In this document: positions 9,853 to 18,259 of the stretch, piece after piece
Numbering within the stretch: position 1 is the stretch's first letter
How the letters are laid out: each line of letters starts with the position of its first letter
NCBI GenBank assembly: GCA_905221605.1
Contig: CAJNDS010002601.1
Span: 1,161,393 to 1,199,755, forward strand
Reading direction: 5' to 3'
DNA: 38,363 nt
Source: Symbiodinium natans
Taxonomy: Eukaryota > Sar > Dinophyceae > Suessiales > Symbiodiniaceae
Made by a program: the position numbers and the translations under genes
Notes under the pieces: generated by a model
Seen by the model: only the letters and a program-made list of their open reading frames with translations
The model's database searches: none
What the model was told of the DNA's origin: nothing

Positions 9853-10550
9853 CTGTTTGCATTTTTGGGTTTAGGGTTTAGGGTTTAGGGTTTAGGGTTT
9901 AGGATGTAGGGTTTAGGATGTAGGGTTTAGGGTTTAGGGTTTAGGGTTAGGGGAGGTTTAGGCTGCTTAAGGCATCCCTTAACCCTGCGAAGCCCTACAA
10001 ACCGACACCCGGCACTCTAGACTCCCAAGAAAGCCCCCCCCAACAAAGGTACAGCCCGCAAACTCAAAACCCCCAAAACGAACTCAACAAAAATCCAGAA
10101 GTTCCCCGAAACCCTAAACCCCAAACCCTAAATCCTAAACCCTAAAACCTAGACCCTAAACCCTAAACCCTAAACCCTAAATCCTAAACCCTAGACCCTG
10201 AGCCATGAGGCGTTGTGTAGGGTTTAGGGTTTAGGGTTTAGGGTTTAGGGTTTAGGGTTTAGGGTTTAGGGTTTAGGGTTTAGGGTTTAGGGTTTAGGGT
10301 TTAGGGTTTAGGGTTTAGGGTTTAGGGTTTAGGGTTTAGGTATTAGGGTTTAGGGTCTAGGGTTTAGGGTCTAGGGTCTAGGGTCTAGGGTTTCGGGTTT
10401 CGGGTTTAGGGATTCAGGCTCAACGGCTTAGGGTTCAGGATTTAGGGTTTAGGGTTTGGAGCGTTTGGGTCTGTGAGGGGTTTAGGGTTTGGGGTTTAGG
10501 GGTTAGGGGTTTAGGGTTAGACACTGAACCCTAAGCCCTAAACCCTAAAC
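9853..10550. repeat. Intron-like interval
   Basis: TTTAGGG at 9,866-9,955, CCCTAAA at 10,110-10,200, then a 26-bp gap at 10,201-10,215 and TTTAGGG at 10,213-10,410. The gap sits where an exon would be expected but is too short to support one. Confidence 0.65.
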
Positions 10551-10585
10551 AGGGTTCGGCACGTGAAAACTTCGGATTGCGAAAG
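10551..10585 (-). CDS. Candidate 35-nt exon
   Basis: Reads FRNPKFSRAEP with one leading and one trailing base. The acceptor is AACCCTAG and the donor GTTTAGGG. A second frame is open too, so the reading depends on the 10,798-11,029 exon. Confidence 0.35.
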
Positions 10586-10797
10586 CTAGGGTTTAGGGCT
10601 TAGGGTTCAGGGCTTGGGGTTTAGAGTTTAGGGCTTAAGGTTTAGGGTTTGGGGTGACATGCATGCTATAATAGAGACCCAGCAGGGACCTTCCTTAAGA
10701 CCTGCGCACACATGCTACACAAACCTCAGGGCTTTAGGGGCTCAGGGCTACTATTTGCCTTGGCAGTTGGGTAAACCCTAAACCCTAAACCCTGAAC

Positions 10798-11029
10798 CCT
10801 GGATGGCTCCGATTCCGGCCCTTCGCGTTTGCACTGATGAAGGCGAAAAACTTCGCTGGTGCCCAGTCGAACGGCTTGATCCTCTTTCCCTGGAGCCCTT
10901 CCAATGAGAGCTCCATGTATCTTCCCAGTATCAGGCGAGGCGCTGTGCCTGAGAATGCTAGACATGGCCCTGCTGTTCGAACGAACCCAGAGCCATAGTC
11001 TAACGAAAGCTCGGAAACGCTCTTGATCT
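10798..11029 (-). CDS. Candidate 232-nt exon
   Basis: The preferred frame includes GLQGKRIKPFDWAPAKFFAF and is open throughout; a second frame (starting DQERFRAFVRLWLW) is open as well and fits the phase of the 11,089-11,114 piece better. The acceptor is GTATTACAAG and the donor is GTTCAGGG at the array edge. Function not recognised. Confidence 0.5.
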
Positions 11030-11088
11030 CTTGTAATACAGGGATGATTGTGGTACATTTTGTGCGGTTCTTAAGCAAATAGTATCTC
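11030..11088 (-). mobile_element. Family C short intron-like element (59 nt)
   Basis: Carries the family C minus-strand core ACTATTTGCTTAAGAACC and ends ATCCCTGTATTACAAG. It lies between two coding-like pieces, begins GAGATAC (GA donor) and ends AAG. It could alternatively be read through. Confidence 0.45.
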
Positions 11089-11114
11089 AGGGATGAAGTT
11101 CGGAAAGCCCATGC
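11089..11114 (-). CDS. Candidate 26-nt exon
   Basis: Reads AWAFRTSS plus two bases between an AATAAG acceptor and the family C element. The same frame continues through the element, so this may simply be the start of one longer exon. Confidence 0.25.
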
Positions 11115-11318
11115 CTTATTCGCTACGAACCCTAAACCCGACACCCGAGCCCTAAAAAACCTAATCTTCTAAACTCTTAAACCCCACACCCTACACCCTA
11201 AGACAACTTTGTTGCCAACCCTACACCCCAAACCCTAAACCCTGAACCCTAAACCCTGAAACCTGAACCCTGAACCCTAAACCCTAAACCCTAAACCCTA
11301 AACCCTAAACCCTAAGAC

Positions 11319-11361
11319 CCGGGCCAATGCCCGGCGCAGGGCGTTGGTCGCTGCAGGCAAC
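11319..11361 (-). CDS. Candidate 43-nt exon
   Basis: One leading base, then LPAATNALRRALAR. The acceptor is GCGCTTCAG and the donor is GTCTTAGGG, a telomere-like variant. Phase fits the 11,597-11,666 exon. Confidence 0.45.
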
Positions 11362-11596
11362 CTGAAGCGCCCCCAGAGTTTAGGGTTTAGGGTTTAGGGT
11401 TTAGGGTCTAGGGTCTAGGGTTTAGGGCTTAGGGCTTAGGGTTCAGGGCCTAGGGTTTAGAGTTTAGGTTTAGGGCTTCGGCTTTAGGGTTCAGGGTGGC
11501 GTTGCAAGGTTTAGGGTTCAGGTTTTAGGGTCTAGGAGTTTGGGGTTCGGGCCCCAAGGGCCCAGGGCCCATGGAAAAGAACCAACCCATCCCCAC

Positions 11597-11666
11597 CGTA
11601 ATCCGCAGCCACGTGGCCCCTCCGGACCCGTCTCTGCCCCGAAGTCCAGCAACGACACTTCCCGAC
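11597..11666 (-). CDS. Candidate exon
   Basis: Two leading bases, then REVSLLDFGAETGPEGPRGC, two trailing bases. The acceptor is CGCGCCCAG and the donor GTGGGG. Another frame is open but less protein-like. Confidence 0.5.
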
Positions 11667-12286
11667 CTGGGCGCGTGGTTAGGGTTTAGGGTTTGGGGTT
11701 TGGGGTTGAGGGTTCGGGTTTAGAGTTTAGGGTTTGGGTTTAGGGTTAGGGTTTAGGGTCTAGGGCCTAGGGCCTAGGGCTTAGGGATTAGGGTTTAGGG
11801 TCCTAGACCAAAAGTAGAGAAGGATACTACGGGGCATCCTCGTAGGATTTAGGGTTTAGGGCTTCTGGCTGTATGGTTTGCCTAAGGGCCTTAAACAAAG
11901 GTCTAAGGATTTATTTAGAGGGATCTTGAAAAAGGGCTTTCGGGTCCTCATAGTAAAGGGGTCTTGACAAGGTGGGGGGGCGGGGGGGAATATTTGAAGG
12001 GTTTGTTCCAAAAAACTTTGAAAGAAAGGTGTTGAGCTCTCTTTCTCTTGTGGGTCACGTGTATGGGCTTCTGGGATTTAAAGAGATTATGTGGCGTGTC
12101 AAGGTGCAAGGGCTTGACATACGCCTTGATTACGCAGCTTCATGCGGACGAGTATGGGAGTTTGGGGGCTGTTTTTGCGATTTCGGGGTCTTCCAAGCTT
12201 GTTTAGTGGCTTTTCAGACTCAGGGGCCCTAAACCCTAAAGGTTTTGTCGTTCAGCGTTTGGGGCTCAGGTCATAGGGCTTAGGAT
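11667..12286. other. Intron-like interval with unclear coding potential
   Basis: TTTAGGG variants at 11,680-11,860, then mostly unique DNA. A + strand frame (11,972-12,232) is open for 86 codons. A minus frame near 12,176-12,105 reads PQTPILVRMKLRNQGVCQAL after an AAAAACAG acceptor. Neither has independent support. Confidence 0.35.
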
Positions 12287-12358
12287 AGCGGGCGCTGCAA
12301 CCAAGGCTGCCGCATGATGCGGTTGCTAGCAGGAAGGCAACCAGAACCTGGCAGCGGA
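12287..12358 (-). CDS. Candidate exon next to a family B element
   Basis: After the acceptor CAACTCCAAG and two bases, reads CQVLVAFLLATASCGSLGCS, a hydrophobic run. A second frame is open to a TAA. The donor is unresolved, so the 3' edge is approximate. Confidence 0.35.
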
Positions 12359-12388
12359 CTTGGAGTTGTTGGCGTTGTTTTTTTGAGG

Positions 12389-12464
12389 CCCCTTATACTA
12401 ACAGTCCTTAATAGGGACTATGATAGGGGTACGACAAGGACTGTATAAGGGGGAACATCCCAAG
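12389..12464. mobile_element. Family B MITE/introner-like element
   Basis: CCCCTTATAC (12,389-12,398) pairs with GTATAAGGGG (12,443-12,452), and AGTCCTT (12,403-12,409) with AAGGACT (12,436-12,442). The right end GGGAACATCCCAAG is shared with 28,082-28,095. The left outer end is missing. Confidence 0.6.
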
Positions 12465-13463
12465 GTTTACAGTTTAGGGTTTAAACTTGTTTTTTAGGGT
12501 TTAGGGTTTAAGGCTCAACCTTGCCAAGGGCTAAGGGCTTCCTTAACACATGCTTAGGGTGTAGTGTCTAGGGTGTAGTCTTGTTTAGGGGCAGGGCTTC
12601 GTTTCGTGTTTAGGGGGTTCCCGTTCACCCCTCTCTCGCAGTTCCCAGACCCCGAAGTCCCCCGGAAGCTAAGCCCTCAACCCTAGACTCTTAAGGCAGC
12701 TACATGGTCCCTTGATATTTATTAAAAGGGGCCCCTTATGTACCCCTTATGTACCCTTTATATACCCTGCACAACCCCAGGCCCCATACATCAGAACCCT
12801 TTCAAGGGACCATATTAAGGGACCATGAAACTACCCGAAGATAAACCCTGAACCCGAAACCCTCTCTCAACCTAAACCCTCAACCCTCCAAGGGGTTCAC
12901 GGACACGTAGAACACGCTCGTGCAACAGCTATATGTTAGGCAGGGGGGCGGTGTAGGGTTTCGTTAGGGTCTAAGGTTTAGGATTTACAAGGTTTAGGGT
13001 TAGGGTTTAGGGTTTAGGGTTTAGGGTTTAGGGTTTAGGGTTTAGGGTTTAGGGTTTAGGGTTTAGGGTTTAGGGTTTAGGGTTTAGTGTTTAGGTTTTA
13101 GGGTTTAGGGTTTAGGGTTTAGGGTTTAGGGTTTAGGGTTTAGGGTTTAGGGTTTAGGGTTTAGGGTTTAGGGTTTAGGGTTTAAGGTTAGGGTTTAGGG
13201 TTTAGGGTTTAGGGTTTAGGGTTTAGGGTTTAGGGTTTAGGGTTTAGGGTTTAGGGTTTAGGGTTTAGGGTTTAGGGTTTAGAGTTCAGGCCTGCAACCA
13301 CAGAAGGCGCTGAGCCCCCAAACACCGCACGGTTTCTTACGTGTATGTGACCTGACCTGAGTTTGAGTGCTGTGAGACTTAAACAACAGCTAGGAAAATG
13401 AAAGACTTGGCCTCAAACCCTACACCCTAAACCCTAAACCCTAAACGACTATTCCTACAAAAC
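12465..13463. repeat. Intron-like interval with the longest TTTAGGG array
   Basis: About 290 bp of nearly pure TTTAGGG at 12,990-13,282 (roughly 40 units, a few single-base variants), 130 bp of unique DNA, and a short CCCTAAA tract at 13,420-13,446. Family D lies at 12,697-12,833. Confidence 0.7.
12697..12833. mobile_element. Family D element with TIRs
   Basis: The left end AGCTACATGGTCCCTTGA and right end AAGGGACCATGAAACTACC are imperfect inverted repeats. The interior (ACCCCTTATGTACCC, CATACATCAGAACCCTT) is shared with 20,641-20,735. Confidence 0.55.
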
Positions 13464-13502
13464 CTCAAGCAGAACATTTTTGGCAAAGTCAAGAAATGGC
13501 TT
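13464..13502 (-). CDS. Candidate 39-nt exon
   Basis: Thirteen codons, phase 0 at both ends, reading KPFLDFAKNVLLE. The acceptor is AGACTCCAG and the donor GTTTTGTAGG. It lies downstream of the stop at 13,646, so if that stop is used this belongs to the next gene. Confidence 0.45.
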
Positions 13503-13645
13503 CTGGAGTCTAGGGGTTTAGGGGTTGGGGGTGAAGGGGGGGTTTAGGGGTTTAGGGTTTTGGGGGTTTAGGGCTTAGGCTTCAGAAATTAGGGCTTAGG
13601 GGTTTACGGTTTAGGGTTTGAAAACTAGGAATTCGGGGTTAGGGG

Positions 13646-13708
13646 TTACATCGCCTCGCGCAGCTTCTGCCAGCGGTGGCCCCTTGTGCGCATCGCCCAG
13701 CGGGATGC
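13646..13708 (-). CDS. Candidate terminal exon with stop
   Basis: Twenty codons, ASRWAMRTRGHRWQKLREAM, then TAA at 13,646-13,648. The acceptor is CCAAGCAG, phase 0, directly compatible with the 13,842-14,063 exon. A GA donor before the stop is a less likely alternative. Confidence 0.5.
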   Translation of the reverse strand, partial: ASRWAMRTRGHRWQKLREAM

Positions 13709-13841
13709 CTGCTTGGTTTAGGGTTTAGGGTTTAGGGTTCAGGGTTTAGGGTTTAGGGTTTAGGGTTTAGGGTTTGGGGTTTGGGGTTTGGGGTTTGGGG
13801 TTTGGGGTTTGAGTTTAGGGTTTAGGTGCCCACGCTGCAAC
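13709..13841 (-). repeat. Short intron made almost wholly of CCCTAAA-type units
   Basis: On the minus strand starts GTTGCAG and ends CCAAGCAG. In between are CCCCAAA and CCCTAAA units, with a homogenised GGGTTTG block on the + strand at about 13,773-13,812. Shows that one-sided arrays also occur. Confidence 0.5.
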
Positions 13842-14063
13842 CCTGTTGCTGTTGTCGTCCGTCGTGATAGCCGACAAGGCCTGGAAGAACCTCCCCTCGT
13901 TTGTCGTCACAAGTGACGCCGCCAACATGAGGAAGATGTCCGGCTTGGTCAACTTTGTGTCGATCAGGAGTTTGAAGATCCTCTTCCTATACGTCCTCGA
14001 CGTCTCCCCCGCGCTGTCCGCCAGAACCCCCTCATTCAGCAAGATCACGTCCACGTAGTCGTT
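13842..14063 (-). CDS. Candidate 222-nt exon, strongest single exon
   Basis: 74 codons, phase 0 at both ends, starting NDYVDVILLNEGVLADSAGE and continuing as an amphipathic, helix-like stretch with KLLIDTKLTKPDIFLMLAAS. The acceptor is CTTCAATCAG and the donor GTTGCAG. I do not recognise the family. Confidence 0.65.
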
Positions 14064-14502
14064 CTGATTGAAGAGCGTGTAGAGGAGTCACGATGGGTTT
14101 GGGGTGTCGGGGTTGGGTTTGTGGGGATATTTAGGGCTCGGGCTCAGGGCTCAGGGCTCAGGGCTCAGGGCTTGGGGCTTGGGGCTTGGGGCTTGGGGCT
14201 TGGGGCTTGGGGCTTAGGGCTTAGGGCTTAGGGCTCAGGGTCCCTTAACCCTAAGGCCTAACCCTGGCGGTTGTTAGGGCTCAGGAATGGGTCAGCTCTC
14301 CTGCTTTAAGGCTTTTCGGACCTACAATCCCTGTAAACCCTATAAACTCTATAAATCCTACAAGCCCTATAAACCCACAAACGCTTTCAACCATGTAAAC
14401 CCTACGAACCCTATAAACCCTAGAGACCCTGCAACCCTATTTATTAACCCTATAAACCCTACAAACACTACAAACACTACAAACCCAACCCGCAGATATC
14501 AC
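14064..14502. repeat. Interval of homogenised variants and CCCTATAAA-type repeats
   Basis: Successive blocks of GGGCTCA, GGGCTTG and GGGCTTA at about 14,139-14,234, then 9-12-bp AACCCTATAAA/AACCCTACAAA units at 14,320-14,490. The + frame over the latter (rich in N, P, T, K, Y) is repeat-derived. Confidence 0.6.
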
Positions 14503-14552
14503 TGTTCATACGGTTTGCTTAAAAGCCCCCCACAAAATGGAAAACGTTTTTC
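14503..14552 (-). CDS. Candidate exon
   Basis: Reads EKRFPFCGGLLSKPYE plus two bases. The acceptor is CTTATGAG and the donor GTGATATC. It meets TGA shortly after, so the donor is needed. Limited support. Confidence 0.3.
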
Positions 14553-14602
14553 CTCATAAGGGCTTAGGGCTTAGGGATTAGGGTTTAGGGTTTAGGGATA
14601 TT

Positions 14603-14661
14603 CTTCCGTACAAGGGCACTATAGGGATTATGATCTTTTTGGGAGGTTCTTGAGAGAACAC
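14603..14661 (-). mobile_element. Family C element (59 nt)
   Basis: On the minus strand starts GTGTTCTCTCAAGAACC, continues CATAATCCCTATAGTGCCC and ends CGGAAG, matching the family C core. It begins precisely at the 3' edge of the 14,662-14,693 exon candidate. Confidence 0.5.
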
Positions 14662-14693
14662 AAATTTCAATCTCCAGATCGCCGCAAGAAGTC
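14662..14693 (-). CDS. Candidate 32-nt exon
   Basis: Reads TSCGDLEIEI with one leading and one trailing base. The acceptor is GCAAGTTCAG. Phase fits the 14,829-14,954 exon. The donor is the first base pair of a family C element. Confidence 0.4.
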
Positions 14694-14828
14694 CTGAACT
14701 TGCCTTCCCCTCCAAAACTTACGCCGTGGTTTAGGGTTTAGGGTTTAGGGTTTAGGGTTTAGGGTTTGGGGTTTGGGGTTTGGGGTTTAGGGTTTAGGGT
14801 TTAGGGTTTAAACCCTAAACCCAAAAAC

Positions 14829-14954
14829 CTGTTTTTCGGTTCGTTTAGATTTCGAAAGGTATCCCGGACAGCCCTAAAAACCCTCTGAAACAACTTCCTA
14901 CACATGATCCTCTTAGACCCAATAAAAGAATCTTTAAATCTCCCCAGGGCCAAC
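14829..14954 (-). CDS. Candidate 126-nt basic exon
   Basis: 41 codons with one leading and two trailing bases, starting LALGRFKDSFIGSKRIMCRK and rich in Arg/Lys/Phe. The acceptor is AATACCTAG and the donor is GTTTTTGGG in the array. Open over more than 40 codons in moderately AT-rich DNA, which makes chance less likely. Confidence 0.55.
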
Positions 14955-15559
14955 CTAGGTATTCAGTAGGGTCCGATGAAAATTTCAACATGGACTAGGG
15001 TTTAGGGCTTGGGGTTTAGGGTTTAGGGTTCAGGGTTTAGGGTTTAGGGTTCAGGGTTCAGGGTGCAGGGTTTAGGGTTAAGGGCTGAGGGCTTCGAGTG
15101 CACGCGCCTCCACACGCCTCCACTGCCTTTGCCGGGTTTGTGCTGAAGAGCCGCTATGTAAAGACTAGATACCCTTTAGAAACCCGCGTGCAAGGTCCAT
15201 AAGCCCTAAAAACCAAAAAAAAAAAAAGATAAACCCTATTTTCCCATGAACCCTATGAACCCTATGAACCCTACAAACCCTACAAACCCTACAAACCCTA
15301 CAAACCCTACAAACCCTACAAACCCTACAAACCCTGCAAACCCTACAAACCCTACAAACCCAACAAGCCCTACAAACCCTACAAACCCTACAAACCCTAT
15401 ACCCTGAGTATTTTTGAGGCTTTCGGCCGCCAAATCCGGATCAAAAAACAGGATAAACGGTCCAGGGTTTGAGGTTTGGGATTGACAGGATTTAGGGCTT
15501 AGGGTTTCTTGGGTTGGTCTAAACCCTAAACCCTAAAAACCCTAAACCTAACCCTGAAC
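14955..15559. repeat. Intron-like interval with a 9-bp CCCTACAAA array
   Basis: TTTAGGG variants at 14,996-15,080, 130 bp of unique sequence, then about 18 units of CCCTACAAA (CCCTATGAA at the left end) at 15,243-15,405. The 9-bp period makes the minus frame read (GFV)n, which is not a gene. Confidence 0.65.
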
Positions 15560-15895
15560 CTGGCTTTGTTCCACCTTGTTCCTGCGCAAGAAGGGCCTTC
15601 GGACACTTTTCAAGGCATTTTCGTGAGGCCCGCTTCTCCCAGTCGGTGCCATTGTCGCCACTTCCTGGGCGAAGCACAGGGGGCAGCTGCATGGGAAGGA
15701 GCAGCAGGGACAGGCACGTGCATACATCGCCCCGGAAGAGTCGAAGCCATGGTCTGGCCACACAGCCTTCCATCCCCCCAGCAAGAACCTGTGTGCTGAA
15801 GAACACCGCCGCTTTCTCGCATGGCGCGGGAGGTGCATTGGCGTTGCACACCACAGACCCGACAGGAAGCATCCAGCCGTTCGTTGCTCACTTCT
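15560..15895 (-). CDS. Candidate long exon, frame ambiguous
   Basis: 336 nt between the acceptor TGTGCAG and donor GTTCAGGG. The frame that runs acceptor to donor without a stop includes FAQEVATMAPTGRSGPHENA. The two other minus frames are also open over about 290-350 nt. Codon usage or protein homology is needed to choose. Confidence 0.4.
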
Positions 15896-16544
15896 CTGCA
15901 CACGTACAGCCTGCCAGGCCTACTGCCTCATCTAGGGGCCTTCGTAGTTCGAACAGATCTTTGGGGGGGGGGGGTTCTTATATTATAATCTATACTCCCC
16001 GTAGAACCTCAATAAAAACAATACAGGGGGGATAGAGTAATTATACAGGGTGGGGCCCCCTAGTTATAAGTAGAGTTATAAGGGCCCTAAATTGGGTTAT
16101 AAGGACCCTAAGTTAGGTTATAAGTCCCTTAACTACAGTTAGTATAGTAAGGGGGCCCCACCCTATAGGGGGCCATGAGGGAATACTATTAGTACAGCCT
16201 TGGGAGCTGTGCCCAGCTCGCCACTCTGGGCCTTGGGGCGAGCCCCACGGGCTGCGTCACTCAGGCGCCCCTAAGGCCCTAAACCCTAAACCCCAAACCC
16301 TCAACCCTGAACCTTAAACCCTAAGCCTATAGCCGAAACCCTCAAGACTAAACCCTAAAGCCTAAAGCCTAAAGCCTAAAGCCTAAAGCCTAAAGCCTAA
16401 AGCCTAAAGCCTGAAGCCTGAAGCCCAAAGCCTAAACACCCTAAACACCCTAAACACCCTAAACCCTAAAACCTAAATCCTCAACCTAAAACCCCCCTAA
16501 ACCCTAAACCCTAAACCCTAAACCCTAAGCCCTGAACCCTAAGC
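15896..16544. repeat. Intron-like interval
   Basis: Contains the 124-bp TIR element, a 60-bp GC-rich unique piece and a CCCTAAA-type block at 16,270-16,540 with about ten CCTAAAG units at 16,348-16,430. Confidence 0.6.
16044..16167. mobile_element. 124-bp TIR element with internal TTATAAG repeats
   Basis: TACAGGGTGGGGCCCCCT at 16,044-16,061 is complementary at 17 of 18 positions to 16,150-16,167. Inside are three copies of a unit of about 21 bp beginning TTATAAG. MITE-like; no transposase nearby. Confidence 0.65.
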
Positions 16545-16592
16545 CGCCCCCATCTCGAAAGGCTACACCCCTCAAAGCCTTGAACCCCACGA
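16545..16592 (-). CDS. Candidate exon with GC donor
   Basis: Two leading bases, VGFKALRGVAFRDGG, one trailing base. The acceptor is CTGCGAAAG and the donor GCTTAGGG, a GC site in a telomere-like variant. Phase fits 16,806-16,850. Confidence 0.35.
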
Positions 16593-16805
16593 CTTTCGCA
16601 GCCGCGGGGCTTCAGTAGGGTTTGGTGCAGGGTTTCGGGCTTAGGGCTTAGGCCTTAGGGCTTAGGGTTTGGGGGTTAGGCTTTAGGCTTTAGGGCTTCG
16701 GGTTCAGGGCTTAGGGTTTCGGGTTTGGGGGTGTAGGGTTTCGTGCTTTAGAGGGCTTTGCGCAAAGATGACGCACCCCCCGCCCCTCCCCGAGCCAAAA
16801 AAAAC

Positions 16806-16850
16806 TCTGAGGGCCCCGGCTCCCGGTCATGAAGGCCGGCGCCGATGCCA
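16806..16850 (-). CDS. Candidate exon
   Basis: Two leading bases, ASAPAFMTGSRGPQ, one trailing base. The acceptor is TTTCGGAG and the donor GTTTTTTTTGG. Another frame (GIGAGLHDREPGPS) is also open. Confidence 0.3.
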
Positions 16851-17115
16851 CTCCGAAAGCGGTAAAGGCATGTACAGTAGGGTTTAGGGTTTAGGGTGTA
16901 GGGTGTAGGGTTTAGGGTTTAGGGTTTAGGGTTTAGGGTTTAGGGTTTAGGGTTTAGGGTTTAGGGTTTAGGGTTTAGGGTTTAGGGTTTAGGGTTTAGG
17001 GTCTAGGGTTTAGGGTTTAGGGTTCCAAACCTTTTTCCGCACCTCTGAACTCTTAAGACTGTCAGGTTTTCGAGCCTAAGAACCCTCAGCCCTGAACATA
17101 CCAACTAACACGAAC
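16851..17115. repeat. TTTAGGG array and short unique sequence
   Basis: About 20 TTTAGGG units at 16,880-17,022, then unique sequence with scattered CCCTCAGCCCT. Intron-like. Confidence 0.6.
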
Positions 17116-17145
17116 CCTTGAACACCTCAGGGGGTTGGAGACTTG
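17116..17145 (-). CDS. Candidate 30-nt exon
   Basis: Two leading bases, SLQPPEVFK, one trailing base. The acceptor is AATTATCAG and the donor GTTCGTG. Weak alone; retained because phase fits both neighbours. Confidence 0.25.
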
Positions 17146-17439
17146 CTGATAATTGTGCTGTTTAGAGTTTGGTTTTTTGAAGGCTTCTGCGCCTGGTAGG
17201 GCTTCTCGGACTTCTAGTGGCTTGTTGGGTTTGTAGGGTTCCTGGTGTTTGTTGAGGTCTAGGGGTTAGGGTTCGTAGGGCTTCAAGGCCGCATCAGGCT
17301 TCTAGCGATGAATTGGAGAGCTGGGACATGAGGAGGAGCCATAAGATGCCAGCAGAAGACAGGGTAAAGGTTCAACCCTAAACCCTGAACCCTGAACCCT
17401 AAACCCTAAACCCTATGCCCTAAACCCTATACCCTAAAC

Positions 17440-17467
17440 CCTTGTAGGGGCCCAGAGCTTCAAGGCT
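17440..17467 (-). CDS. Candidate 28-nt microexon
   Basis: Reads SLEALGPYK plus one base between the acceptor GAAGCTTCAG and donor GTTTAGGG. This is the whole island between a CCCTAAA block and a 190-bp TTTAGGG array. Confidence 0.4.
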
Positions 17468-18181
17468 CTGAAGCTTCGCGGGGTTTGGGTTTAGGGTTTA
17501 GGGTTTAGGGTTTAGGGTTTAGGGTTTAGGGTTTAGGGTTTAGGGTTTAGGGTTTAGGGTTTAGGGTTTAGGGTTTAGGGTTTAGGGTTTAGGGTTGAGG
17601 GTTTAGGGTTGAGGGTTTAGGGTTTAGGGTTTAGGGTTTAGGGTTTAGGGTTTAGGGTTTAGGGTTTAGGGTTTAGGGCTTACAGTAAACTCCAGAAAGT
17701 TGGAGCATCCTTATCCCCAGACTCCAAAAGGTATACGAAAGGGAATCCCAGCTCTAAACATCCTTAAACCATGCTCCAACTTTCTGGAGTTTACTGTAGG
17801 GCTTAGGGCCTAGGGCTAAGGGCTAGGATTTGGGGTTGAACCCTTGAACCCCGCGCACTGAAGGATAGGGTGTTAGGGCTTAGGTCGTTAGGCTATCTGA
17901 CAGCTTTGGATCAACGGTGTGGGGTTTAGGGTTAAGGGTTTAGGGTCTAGGGTCTAGGGTTTAGGGTGCAGGGTGAGCTTCTGGTTTGATTAGGGCTCCT
18001 GCCTCCAGATGGGGGGGTCGTGTTAAATTCGGGTTTGGGTACATTTCCTTCACTCTACACCCTACAAAGCCCCAGCCTAAACCAAAGTGTCAGTTCCTCA
18101 AGAGTAACCCTAAACCCTAAACCCTGAACCCCAAACCCTAACCCCTAAACCCTAAACCCTAAACCCGAAACCCGAAAAAAC
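17468..18181. repeat. Intron-like interval with a 200-bp TTTAGGG array
   Basis: About 28 TTTAGGG units at 17,481-17,678, the Tc1/mariner-like MITE, degenerate units to 17,960, unique sequence, and CCCTAAA at 18,105-18,178. Confidence 0.7.
17681..17798. mobile_element. 118-bp MITE with 28-bp perfect TIRs and TA target
   Basis: 17,681-17,708 is the exact reverse complement of 17,771-17,798 (28/28), starting TACAGTAAACTCC. Flanks are GGGCT on the left and GGGCTTAGGG on the right. Removing the element and one TA rebuilds GGGCTTAGGGCTTAGGG, so it inserted at the TA of a telomere-like unit. TA duplication and CAGT-like tips fit Tc1/mariner (Stowaway-type). Confidence 0.85.
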
Positions 18182-18259
18182 GAAGAGAAGCACGAGTTCG
18201 GCCACCTTTCGCTCCCAGAGTGCTAGGTCCTCCGCGTCTTCGGCCGGATTCGAAAGATG
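18182..18259 (-). CDS. Candidate exon
   Basis: Exactly 26 codons, phase 0 at both ends, HLSNPAEDAEDLALWERKVA then a hydrophobic end. The acceptor is GGGCTCCAG and the donor GTTTTTTCGGG. Among the clearest islands. Confidence 0.6.

Noticed and set aside
14287-14559. + strand frame rich in N, P, T, K and Y
   Set aside because: Direct translation of CCCTATAAA/CCCTACAAA repeats.
15236-15433. Open frame reading (GFV)n
   Set aside because: It is the translation of a 9-bp telomere-like array; no non-repeat coding sequence supports it.
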